Positions 51,076 through 58,981 of a stretch of DNA of 64,000 bases are shown here, piece by piece. The position numbers and the translations under genes are program-made. Source of the stretch: Kineococcus siccus (GTDB lineage: Bacteria > Actinomycetota > Actinomycetes > Actinomycetales > Kineococcaceae); contig NZ_JAAALN010000001.1 of NCBI RefSeq assembly GCF_009906795.1, positions 48,466 through 112,465 on the forward strand. The letters run 5' to 3'. Numbering within the stretch: position 1 is the stretch's first letter; every line of letters begins with the position of its first letter. The notes below the pieces were generated by a model that searched no databases, was not told the origin of the DNA, and saw only the letters and a list, made by a program, of their open reading frames with translations.

Positions 51076-51735
51076 TCACCACCACGGCCGCCCGCGGGTG
51101 ACGCGGTGGGGTGAGCGGTCCGCCCGGGCGTCGTCGAGGACCTGCTCGACCTCCTCGGGGCTGCCGAGGCCGTGGGCCTCCCAGCCGTTCTCGTGGCCGA
51201 TGACCTCGCCGTGGGGAGTCGCCACGTGAACGACCTGGCCGTTGACGACGTCCACGAGGGCGGCGTCGAGCAGGTCGAGCTGCGGGCCCGACCCGTCGTC
51301 GCAGGCGTCGCACCCGCACGAGGGCAGGCTGGCCAGCAGCACGGCCGGCTGACCGGCGCTGACGGCGACGATGTTGTCGTCGCACCCGTCGAACCCGCGG
51401 TAGCTGATCAGCAGGGGCTGGGCGCCCCTGCGGTGCGGGCGCAGCCAGTGCGCCCGGGTGGGGGAGACGTCGTACGGCAGACCCTCGAGCCAGGCCGCCG
51501 GCGCGTCGGCGGGCTCCAGCGGCTCCACCGTGGCGAGACCCAGTTCGGTCAGGGCGCGCGTCCAGGCCGCGGCGCGGGCGGCAAGGATGCGGTACTTGCC
51601 CGGGTCCAGGCACCGCGAGTACTCCTCCTCGGGCGGTGACGCTGCGCCCGGGTGCGGGTCGGGCCAGCCGGGCGTGGCCGCCGCGGTCTCCGCGAAGGCG
51701 GCCTCGACCGCGGCGAGGAGGGTCTGCTCGTTCAC
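51076..51735 (-). CDS. DUF6226 family protein
   Basis: 219 aa from ATG 51735. The signature LLASLPSCGCDACDDGSG (Cys-x-Cys-x-x-Cys) near residue 140, followed by DLLDAALVDVVNGQVVHV, and the upstream RPHRRGAQPLLISYRGFDGC match the actinobacterial DUF6226 family. The cysteines could bind a metal. Function is unknown. It is a single gene with no obvious partner. Confidence 0.72.
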   Translation of the reverse strand: MNEQTLLAAVEAAFAETAAATPGWPDPHPGAASPPEEEYSRCLDPGKYRILAARAAAWTRALTELGLATVEPLEPADAPAAWLEGLPYDVSPTRAHWLRPHRRGAQPLLISYRGFDGCDDNIVAVSAGQPAVLLASLPSCGCDACDDGSGPQLDLLDAALVDVVNGQVVHVATPHGEVIGHENGWEAHGLGSPEEVEQVLDDARADRSPHRVTRGRPWW

Positions 51736-51807
51736 GTCAGCGACGGTAGACAGCCTCGCGAGCCGCAGCTACCGGTTTGAGCGGCGCCGAGGGCCGTGAC
51801 ATGACGA

Positions 51808-51838
51808 AACCTCGGCGGCCAGAGGCCGAACCGAGGTT
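51808..51838. terminator. Long stem-loop between VOC remnant and DUF6226 gene
   Basis: AACCTCGG (51808-51815) pairs with CCGAGGTT (51831-51838); inside, CGGCC-AGA-GGCCG continues the stem with a 2-nt bulge. It gives a 13-bp near-perfect hairpin between two minus-strand genes, downstream of the VOC gene. Probably its terminator. Confidence 0.6.
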
Positions 51839-51932
51839 GTGCCGAGATTCTCCCAAGAAAGCGAGCTGATGTCAAGCAGCGGTACGAAGCGGCGCGGTGC
51901 CCCGACGGCCCCGGTGGTCCGAGGCCGGAGCC

Positions 51933-52160
51933 TCAGAACGAGCCGTACTTCTGCCGCGGGTCGATGAGGTCGTGGCCCGGGGCGACGGGGACGGCGGTGC
52001 CGTCGTCGACGATCTCCTGGCGGCGCAGCCGGCCGGCGGTCTCGTCGTGCTGCTGGAGGAGCTCGATGACGTTGCCGTCGGGGTCGGCGATGTAGACCTC
52101 CTCTTCGCACCCGAGGACCCCCAGGTAGAACTCGCGGGTGCGGGCGAGGTCCTCGACCAT
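51933..52160 (-). pseudogene. Internally shortened VOC (glyoxalase-fold) gene
   Basis: 75 aa from ATG 52160. It begins like a VOC module (MVEDLARTREFYLGVLGCEE) and then jumps to the end of one (VYIADPDGNVIELLQ), so the ~50 residues that normally lie between these strands, including a metal ligand and half of the beta sheet, are absent with no frame change. A 25-residue tail ends in DPRQKYGSF. The frame is open upstream without a good start. The protein can hardly fold as a normal VOC unit, and an in-frame deletion is the simplest reading. Confidence 0.6.
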
Positions 52161-52295
52161 GATGCAGGTGTGGGTAGGACCCGTGCGGGCAGAGCGGTCG
52201 TCGGGGGTCCTCAGGCTCGGGAGCGGGAAACCCTCACCATGGCGCGCCGGCTCTCAGCCACCCGCGGCACGTGGTGCGAAGAACCGCAGGCGGCG

Positions 52296-54074
52296 TCAGG
52301 CGTGCTGCGCCGTCCAGGCCGCGTGCAAGCGCGAGTACGGCCCGCCCGCCTGGGCCAGCTCCACGGCCGAGCCGACCTCGACGACCCGCCCGCCGTCGAC
52401 GACCACCACGGTGTCGGCGGCCTCCGCCGTCGAGAGCCGGTGGGCGATCGCGACGGACGTGCGGCCGGACAGGACGCCCTCGAGCGCGCGCTGCAGCCGC
52501 ACCTCGGTGGCGGGGTCGACCGACGAGGTCGCCTCGTCGAGGACGAGCAGGTCGGGGTCGGCGAGGTGGGCGCGGGCGAGGGCGACGAGCTGGCGCTCAC
52601 CCGCGGAGAGGCGTTCGCCGCGCTGGCCGACGGGGGTGTCGAGGCCCTCGGGCAGGCCGTCGAGCCAGCCCGTGAGGCCGAGCTCGGCGAACGCCCCGCG
52701 CACGTCGTCGTCGGTGGCGCCCGGGCGGCCGCGGCGGACGTTCGCCCCGACGCTCGCGTCGAAGAGGAAACCCTCCTGCGGGACGGCGACGACGCGGCGG
52801 TGCAGTTCGCGGCTCGGCAGGTCGCGCGCGTCGACGCCGTTGAGCAGCACGCGGCCGTGGGCCGGGTCGACGAGGCGGGTCACGAGCCGGGCGAGCGTCG
52901 TCTTGCCCGAACCGGTCTCGCCGACCACGGCGGTGCGGGACCCCGCGGGCAGGTGCAGGGCGACGTCGGCCAGGACGACCTTCTCGGTGCCCGGGTAGGT
53001 GTATGCGACGTCCTCGACGCGCACGTCGACCGGCCCGGCGGGCAGCGCCTGCACGCGGTCGCCCGCGGGTTCCGGCACGACCACCGGGGTGTCGATGAGC
53101 TCGACGACGCGGCGCCAGCCGGCCAGGGCGTTCTGCAGCTCGTTGAGCACCTCGGTCGTCGCCTGCACCGGACCGACCCACAGCTGGGCGAGGAACAGGA
53201 ACGCCAGCAGGCGGCCCAGGGTGAGCTCGCCGCCGATCCCGAGCAGCGTCCCGACGACGATGACGAGGGCCACGACGAGGCCGGACACCACGACGCCCGC
53301 GGAGAACGTCGCCGCGGTCGCGACCTGCGCCTTCACGGCCTGCTTGCGGTGGCCCTCGACGGCCGCGTCGACCGCCCGCCACGACCGCGCCGACGCGGCG
53401 TGCGCGCGGATGACGTCGGCGCCCACGACGGTCTCGGAAATCGCCCCGAGCATCTCGCCCATCCGCACCCGCACGAGGGCGTAGGCCTTGGCGACGGGGC
53501 GCTGCAGGCGGTTGCGGATCAGGACGAGCGGGATGAAGCAGCCGAGGACCACGAGAGCCAGCTGCCACGAGTAGAAGAACATCACCGCGGTGGCCAGCAC
53601 GACCTGCCCGAGGGACAGGACCAGCACGAGCATCCCGGTCTGCAGGAACGTCGAGATGGTGTCGACGTCGCTCGTGACCCGGCTGACCAGCGCCCCGCGG
53701 CGCTCGCCGGACTGCGTGAGGACCGCGAGGTCGTGGACGTGGCGGAACGCGCGCACGCGCAGGCTCGCGAGGCCGGCCTCGGTGGAGCGGAACAGCCGGA
53801 CGTTGACGACCCACGCGGTCACCGTCGTCATCAGCACGACGACGGCCGCGATCGCGCACACCGTGACGACGCGGCGGACGTCCGGGCCGCCCTCGGCCAG
53901 CACGCCCGTGTCGATGGTCTGCTGCACCGCGACCGGGACGACGAGCTTGCCGACCGTCGTGGCGGCCGCGATCGCCAGCGTGACGCCCAGCCCGACCGCG
54001 AACTCGGGGGCGAGTTCCCGGGCGCGGCCCAGGACGCCGCCGCGGGGCGCGGGTGCGGAGGTCGCGGTGCTCAT
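52296..54074 (-). CDS. ABC exporter half, catalytic-site NBD
   Basis: 592 aa from ATG 54074, overlapping the upstream half by 4 bp (ATGA). Six membrane helices fill ~25-330 (e.g. VTVCAIAAVVVLMTTVTAWV, VLVLSLGQVVLATAVMFFY). The NBD has Walker A VVGETGSGKTTLARL (~378-392), a signature that departs from LSGGQ (RLSAGERQLVALARAH, ~485), and a normal Walker B LLVLDEATSSVDP with the catalytic Glu. In heterodimeric exporters the half with the Glu keeps the active site's Walker motifs while its own signature serves the dead site, exactly what is seen here. It exports an unknown drug, lipid or peptide. Confidence 0.88.
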   Translation of the reverse strand: MSTATSAPAPRGGVLGRARELAPEFAVGLGVTLAIAAATTVGKLVVPVAVQQTIDTGVLAEGGPDVRRVVTVCAIAAVVVLMTTVTAWVVNVRLFRSTEAGLASLRVRAFRHVHDLAVLTQSGERRGALVSRVTSDVDTISTFLQTGMLVLVLSLGQVVLATAVMFFYSWQLALVVLGCFIPLVLIRNRLQRPVAKAYALVRVRMGEMLGAISETVVGADVIRAHAASARSWRAVDAAVEGHRKQAVKAQVATAATFSAGVVVSGLVVALVIVVGTLLGIGGELTLGRLLAFLFLAQLWVGPVQATTEVLNELQNALAGWRRVVELIDTPVVVPEPAGDRVQALPAGPVDVRVEDVAYTYPGTEKVVLADVALHLPAGSRTAVVGETGSGKTTLARLVTRLVDPAHGRVLLNGVDARDLPSRELHRRVVAVPQEGFLFDASVGANVRRGRPGATDDDVRGAFAELGLTGWLDGLPEGLDTPVGQRGERLSAGERQLVALARAHLADPDLLVLDEATSSVDPATEVRLQRALEGVLSGRTSVAIAHRLSTAEAADTVVVVDGGRVVEVGSAVELAQAGGPYSRLHAAWTAQHA

Positions 54075-55972
54075 GCCATCCCTGCCGTGTTCGTGGTGAC
54101 GCCGTCGGCGCGGTCCTTCGCGGCACGGGCGTAGGCGGTCACGAGGTCGCGGTACCCGGCGTCGCGCGCGGCGACCTCGGCGGCCGGTCCGCGGTCCACG
54201 ACCCGGCCGCGTTCCAAGTGCACGACCTCGTCGGCCAGCGCGATCGTCGCGGGCCGGTAGGCGACCACGACGACCGTGGTGCCCTCGCCGGACTCCGCGA
54301 GGCCGTCCAGGACGGCGCGCTCCACGGTCGGGTCGAGCGCGCTCGTCGCGTCGTCCAGCACCAGCAGCCGCGGTCGGCGCACCAGCGCCCGGGCCAGGGC
54401 GAGGCGCTGGCGCTGACCGCCGGACAGCGTCGAACCGCGTTCCCCGACGAGTTCGTCGAGGCCGCCGGGCAGCGCGGACACGAAGTCCTCGGCGCGCGCG
54501 AGCCGCAGCGCGCGCCAGATGTCGTCGTCGCCGACCCGCCGACCGGCGGGCACGGAGGCGTCGTCGAGGCCGAGCGCGATGTTGCCGCGCACCGTGTCGT
54601 CGAACACGAACGTCGACTGCGGGACGAGGGCCGCGGCCCCGGCCACCTCCCCGTCGGCGAGGGACCGGACGTCGACGCCGTCGAGGACCACGTCCCCCGA
54701 CGTCGGGTCGACCAGGCGCACCAGCAGCCCGGCCAACGTGGACTTCCCCGATCCCGTGCTGCCGACGACGGCGACCGTGCTGCCCGCGGCCACGTCGAGG
54801 GTGACGTCGGCCAGGGCGGGCGCGGGGTCGTGCTGCGGCGCAACGGCGCTCGCGCGCTGACCGGGCAGTTCCGGCCGCTCGTCCAGCGGGTCGGTCGCGG
54901 GCACGGGGTGGCGGTAGCCGAGCCCGGTGGTGGAGACCGCGACGGGCCCGCCCGTGGCGTCGAAGCTCCGCTCGCCCCACGGCGTGGTCGCGCTCTCCCG
55001 CAGGATCGCCTGGACGCGCGTGTCGCCCGCGACCGTGCGGGGCAGTTCCGACAGCACCCAGCCGAACGCGCGGACGGGGAACGCGAGCAGGCCCAGCAGG
55101 TAGGCGATCTGCACGAGGTCGCCGACGCCCACGGCGCCGCCCGCCGCGCGGGCCGTGCCGACCGACAGCACCGCGAGGGTGCCGAGCGCGGGCAGGGCCT
55201 CGATGACGGGCTCGAACGCGCCGCGCGTTCGGCCGGCGGCGACGTTGGCGTCCCGCAGCCGGTTCGCGTCGACCGTGAACCGCTCGACCTCCTCGTCGGC
55301 GAGACCCAGCGTCTTGACGACCAGCGCGCCCTCGAAGCTCTCGTGCGCGGTCGCGGACACCTCACCGCGCAGCTGCTGCACGCGCGTGACGCGCGGCGAC
55401 ATCCGCCGCTGGTAGACGATGTTCGCGAGCAGCAGGGCGGGGATCACGAGCAGCCCGACGGTGGCCAGCACCGGGTCGGCTGCGGCCATCGCGACGCCCG
55501 CGACGGCGATGAGGACGACGACACCCAGCGCGAACGGCAGGACGAACATCGCCTGCCACGTCGCCTCGACGTCCGAGCCGGCCGTCGCGAGCAGGCGTCC
55601 GGCGGGGTGCGCGTGGTGCCAGGCGAGCGGGAGTTCGAGGTAGCGGCGCGCGAGGCGGCGGCGGTACCCCGCCTGCAGCGTGAACGCGACCGCACCGGCC
55701 CAGACCCGGCGCACGAGGATCCCCGCGACCGTGACGAGGGTGACCGCCATGAGCGTCGACCCCGCCAGCCACACGTCCGCGGTGCTGACGTCACCCGAAC
55801 CCGTGACGGCCGGGACGATCACGCGGTCCGTCACGCGCCCGACGAGGTAGCCCGAGGCCGCGGTGCCCGCGCCGTAGACGACGGAACCGGCGATGGCGAT
55901 GCCGAACAGGCGTGGCTGCTCACGAGCCCCGCGCGCCATCGTCCGCATCCCGCTCAGGAAGGTGCCGCTCAC
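54071..55972 (-). CDS. ABC exporter half, degenerate-site NBD
   Basis: About 633 aa if GTG 55972 is the start; ATG 55948 is possible, and neither has a strong ribosome site. The membrane domain covers ~30-330 (LFGIAIAGSVVYGAGTAASG, FVLPFALGVVVLIAVAGVAM). The NBD has Walker A VVGSTGSGKSTLAGL, a perfect signature STLSGGQRQRLALARAL, and a Walker B ending LLVLDDATSALDP, in which the catalytic Glu is Asp. That is the mark of the degenerate site in TM287/288- and BmrCD-type heterodimers. The overlapping downstream gene supplies the complementary half. Confidence 0.88.
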   Translation of the reverse strand: MSGTFLSGMRTMARGAREQPRLFGIAIAGSVVYGAGTAASGYLVGRVTDRVIVPAVTGSGDVSTADVWLAGSTLMAVTLVTVAGILVRRVWAGAVAFTLQAGYRRRLARRYLELPLAWHHAHPAGRLLATAGSDVEATWQAMFVLPFALGVVVLIAVAGVAMAAADPVLATVGLLVIPALLLANIVYQRRMSPRVTRVQQLRGEVSATAHESFEGALVVKTLGLADEEVERFTVDANRLRDANVAAGRTRGAFEPVIEALPALGTLAVLSVGTARAAGGAVGVGDLVQIAYLLGLLAFPVRAFGWVLSELPRTVAGDTRVQAILRESATTPWGERSFDATGGPVAVSTTGLGYRHPVPATDPLDERPELPGQRASAVAPQHDPAPALADVTLDVAAGSTVAVVGSTGSGKSTLAGLLVRLVDPTSGDVVLDGVDVRSLADGEVAGAAALVPQSTFVFDDTVRGNIALGLDDASVPAGRRVGDDDIWRALRLARAEDFVSALPGGLDELVGERGSTLSGGQRQRLALARALVRRPRLLVLDDATSALDPTVERAVLDGLAESGEGTTVVVVAYRPATIALADEVVHLERGRVVDRGPAAEVAARDAGYRDLVTAYARAAKDRADGVTTNTAGMA

Positions 55973-56292
55973 TGGAGCGAGTTTCGCACGCCGGCGCCGC
56001 ACCCGCCGTTCGCGGCGGCCCCGGGCGCCCGCGTCGACCTGCACACCGGCACCGCGGGCCGCGTCGAGCCGCCGCCGGGCCGGGTGCCGCGGGCGGAGCG
56101 GTTCGCCACCACGACGCTCGTCTCCTCGCCCGCGGGCCCGACGTCCCGCCCGCCGACGCGGTCCCGCGGGCGCTGGGGCTCTCGGTCGAGCACGTGGCCG
56201 CGGCCCCCCTGCCCGCGCCTGCACCCGCGCCCCGGTGGCGCACGCGGCGACGACGGGCGGCACCACCGCCGCCCGGGTGACAGGCTGGCGCC
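55973..56292. other. 320-bp divergent gap with a possible gene remnant
   Basis: Between divergent genes. On the plus strand two frames give fragments that read on from one another (ARVDLHTGTAGRVEPPPGRV, then DAVPRALGLSVEHVAAAPLP), like the tail of a small protein with a frameshift around 56130. I cannot name the family. Promoters for both flanking genes must also lie here, but none is clear in the ~80% GC sequence. Confidence 0.25.
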
Positions 56293-57516
56293 ATGGCACG
56301 CGACGACGACAGGCCCCCGGTCGGCGACTCCTACGCGCAGGGCGAGTCCGCGCTGCGCGAGCTCCGCGAGCCGCTGCGGCGCTGGCTCGACCTCAACGCC
56401 GAGGTCGACGAGGAGGTCGGCGTCGACGCGATCCTCGAGGCCCTCACGGTCGCGGCCGGCGGGCTGCTGACCGTCCGCCCGCAGGCGCAGCTGACGCGGC
56501 AGTCGCCCGAGGACGTCGAGGCGCTGACCGGCCGGGTGATCCCCGCGATGGTCTCCGACGTCGGCCCGCCCGACCCCGACGAGATGCGGGAGGACCTGGC
56601 GTCGCTGTGGCTGACGTTCCTCACCTTCCTCGGCGACACGGGCCGCTGGACCGGCTCGCGCGGGGACCTCGAGACCTGCCTGTCCCTGCTGGCCGGTGAG
56701 CCGCCCGCCGTCACCGAGGTCCTCGCGCAGGCCGCCGCGGGCGTCGACGAGGGCGAGGAGGACGCGACGGTCCTCGCGTCCTTCCCGGTGCGCGCCGCGA
56801 TGGCCGTGCTCGAGCAGGTCGGGGAGGGGCTCGTCGTGCCCGACGACGAGGAGCTCGCCGCCGACGACGTGACCGCCGTCCTCGCCGGGTTCGAGCACGC
56901 CCTGCCGCTGCCCGTCGACGAGGACGGCGAGCCCCTGCACCTCGAGGACGTCCCGTGGCTGCGGCAGGTCGTCGTGACGATGATCGCCCTCGACCTGCTC
57001 GACGGCGAGGACGAGACGCTCCTCGTGCCGGGGGAGGAGGCCGCGACCTGGCTGGACCCGGCGCCCGAGCCTCGGGAGCTGCGGCGCCACCTCGTGGGGC
57101 GGTTCGTGCTCGACGACCCGTCGGCCCTCGACGGCGGGTTCTCCGTCTCCGAGGCCGTCCTGCCGACCGTGCTGGCCGCGGCCGCGGCGGGCCAGCCCTT
57201 CGACGACTCCTCGCTCGACGAGCTCGTCGACGGCGCCGCGGGGCTCGGACCCGCTGCGGCCGTGGCGGTCGAGGAGCTGCGCGAGCGGCTGGCCGACCTC
57301 GCGCGGTTCGGTGTCGTCAGCGCGTCCGCGCCCTGGACCGTCGCGCGCGGCTACTGGCCGGCGATCGCCGCGGCCGCCGCGGACGAGGACGAGGACCCGC
57401 TCGGCGACCTGTTCGGCGACGGCGAGGCCCCGCACTGGTTCGACGGCGTGCTGGGTCAGCTCGGCGTCGGCGACGACCAGGCGCAGCAGATCCGGGGGAT
57501 GTTCGGCGGGCGCTGA
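56293..57516 (+). CDS. Acidic protein of unknown function (407 aa)
   Basis: An intact ORF from ATG 56293 with strong actinobacterial codon use. I recognise no family. It is very acidic and Ala/Leu-rich, all-helical in look, with repeated EE/DED clusters (VDEGEEDATVLASF, PDDEELAADDVTAVL) and a tail PLGDLFGDGEAPHWFDGVLG, then QIRGMFGGR. There is no signal peptide or membrane helix. It stands divergent from the ABC exporter, with the ROK regulator 49 bp downstream in the same direction, though a functional link is not evident. Confidence 0.65.
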   Translation: MARDDDRPPVGDSYAQGESALRELREPLRRWLDLNAEVDEEVGVDAILEALTVAAGGLLTVRPQAQLTRQSPEDVEALTGRVIPAMVSDVGPPDPDEMREDLASLWLTFLTFLGDTGRWTGSRGDLETCLSLLAGEPPAVTEVLAQAAAGVDEGEEDATVLASFPVRAAMAVLEQVGEGLVVPDDEELAADDVTAVLAGFEHALPLPVDEDGEPLHLEDVPWLRQVVVTMIALDLLDGEDETLLVPGEEAATWLDPAPEPRELRRHLVGRFVLDDPSALDGGFSVSEAVLPTVLAAAAAGQPFDDSSLDELVDGAAGLGPAAAVAVEELRERLADLARFGVVSASAPWTVARGYWPAIAAAAADEDEDPLGDLFGDGEAPHWFDGVLGQLGVGDDQAQQIRGMFGGR

Positions 57517-57565
57517 CGGGTCCGGACGCGCCGCCCGGAACCACACCGCGTGGCAGTCTGAGCCG

Positions 57566-58825
57566 GTGGTCGCGCCCTCCCGCCTCCCCGCGGTGCGCCG
57601 CGGGTCGAACCTGCCTCGCGTCGGGGACTACAACCGCGTCGTGGTGCTGGACGCGGTGCGGCGCCACGGCGACGGGCTCAGCCGCGTGGAGCTCGCGGCC
57701 CTCACGGGCCTGTCGGCGCAGACCGTCTCGAACATCTGCCGGTGGCTGCTGGACCAGGGCCTCGTCGAGGAGACGGGCAAGCGCAGCGACGGCCCCGGCA
57801 AGCCCCGCACGATCCTGCAGCTCGCGGCCCACGGCCGCTACGCCGTCGGCGTCCACCTCGACCCCGTCCTCGTCACCACGGTGGTCCTCGACCTGCGGGG
57901 CGGGGTCGTCGCGCGCTCGAACACGCCCCTGACGCCCGAGGTGCCGCCCGAGGAGGTCCTCGCGCGCGTCGCCGCCGAGGTGGAGTCGACGATCGCCGCG
58001 TCCGGCATCGCGCGCGACCGGCTCGCGGGGCTCGGCGTGGCGGTGCCCGGGCCGCTGGACGGGCCCGCCGGTGCGGTCGTCGGCGCCCCGAACCTGCCCG
58101 GCTGGCGGCGGGTCGCGGTGCGTGAGGAGCTGGCCCGGCGCACCGGGCTGCCCGTGCTCGTCGACAAAGACGTCGTCGCCGCCGCGGTCGCCGAGATGTG
58201 GGCCGGCGGGGCGGGGCCCACCGGGTCGTTCGCGTTCTTCTACCTCGGCACGGGGCTGGGGGCCGGGCTCGTGCTGCGGGGCGAGGTCCTGCGCGGCGCC
58301 TCGGGCAACGCGGGCGAGCTCGGGCACCTCGTCGCCGACGGGGTCGGCCCGCTCTGCGCGTGCGGGCAGCGCGGGTGCCTGGGCGAGCGGAACTCCCCGC
58401 GGTCGATGGTCCTGCAGGCGCAGGCCGCGGGCCTGGGCCCGTGGCCGCTGGACGACGAGCTGCAGGTGGACCGTGCGCTCACGGAGGTGTGCCGGCTCGC
58501 GGACGACGGCGTCCCAGCGGCGCTCGCGGTCGTCGACGAGGCCGCCGCACGCCTGGCGCGCGCCGTGTCGGGCGTGCAGAACCTCCTCGACGTGGACCTC
58601 GTCGTGTTCGGCGGGCCGTCGTGGTCGCGGCTGGAGCGCCGGTTCCTCGACGTCGTCGGGCCGCTCGTGCGGGGCCACGAGGTCGCCTCCGCGCTGCACG
58701 CCGTCGAGATCCGCGGCACGCGCGTCGGGCGGGACGTCGCCGCGGTGGGCGCCGCGTGCCTCGTGCTCGACGACGCCTTCAGCCCCCGCTCGTCCGTGCT
58801 CCTGCTGAGCCCCGCCGCCCCTTGA
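57566..58825 (+). CDS. ROK family transcriptional regulator
   Basis: 419 aa from GTG 57566. The N-terminal winged helix-turn-helix is at ~30-85 (LSRVELAALTGLSAQTVSNI CRWLLDQGLVEE, split here). The ROK fold follows, with AGLGVAVPGPLDG, FFYLGTGLGAGLVLRGEVLR and SGNAGELGHL, then the zinc-binding CACGQRGCLGE. The first phosphate-binding motif expected in sugar kinases (DxGGT) reads HLDPVLV, so it is a sensor, not a kinase. ROK/NagC/XylR-type repressors respond to sugars or sugar phosphates. The alpha-mannosidase directly downstream suggests mannose or a mannoside fragment as ligand. Confidence 0.88.
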   Translation: MVAPSRLPAVRRGSNLPRVGDYNRVVVLDAVRRHGDGLSRVELAALTGLSAQTVSNICRWLLDQGLVEETGKRSDGPGKPRTILQLAAHGRYAVGVHLDPVLVTTVVLDLRGGVVARSNTPLTPEVPPEEVLARVAAEVESTIAASGIARDRLAGLGVAVPGPLDGPAGAVVGAPNLPGWRRVAVREELARRTGLPVLVDKDVVAAAVAEMWAGGAGPTGSFAFFYLGTGLGAGLVLRGEVLRGASGNAGELGHLVADGVGPLCACGQRGCLGERNSPRSMVLQAQAAGLGPWPLDDELQVDRALTEVCRLADDGVPAALAVVDEAAARLARAVSGVQNLLDVDLVVFGGPSWSRLERRFLDVVGPLVRGHEVASALHAVEIRGTRVGRDVAAVGAACLVLDDAFSPRSSVLLLSPAAP

Positions 58826-58858
58826 CGGCGGCAACTCCACTTGATTTAGATATCCAGG
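58822..58858 (+). promoter_or_regulatory. Promoter and likely ROK operator before the mannosidase gene
   Basis: TTGACG (58822-58827, overlapping the ROK stop) and TTAGAT (58846-58851) are spaced by 18 nt, the best -35/-10 pair in the window. The AT-rich element TTGATTTAGATATCCAGG (58841-58858) overlaps the -10 and is an imperfect inverted repeat, unusual in this GC context and similar in kind to ROK repressor sites. Binding there would block the mannosidase promoter. Confidence 0.6.
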
Positions 58859-58895
58859 CGGGTCGACGACGATCCCGCAGGAGCGGAGGAGCAGC

Positions 58896-58943
58896 GTGAC
58901 CCACGCCGACGGCCCGGTCGCCGGCGGCGCCGTCACGGGCTGA
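58896..58943 (+). CDS. Possible 15-residue leader peptide
   Basis: GTG 58896 to TGA 58943 encodes VTHADGPVAGGAVTG, with GGAGGAG 4-5 nt upstream, a better ribosome site than most genes here. It lies between the promoter and the mannosidase GTG at 58982. It may be a leader ORF or the stub of a deleted gene that once stood first in the operon (for example a sugar-binding protein). No regulatory codon run is present. Confidence 0.35.
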   Translation: MTHADGPVAGGAVTG

Positions 58944-58981
58944 GCCACCCGACCTCCCGACCGCCCCACCCGAGGAGTCCC

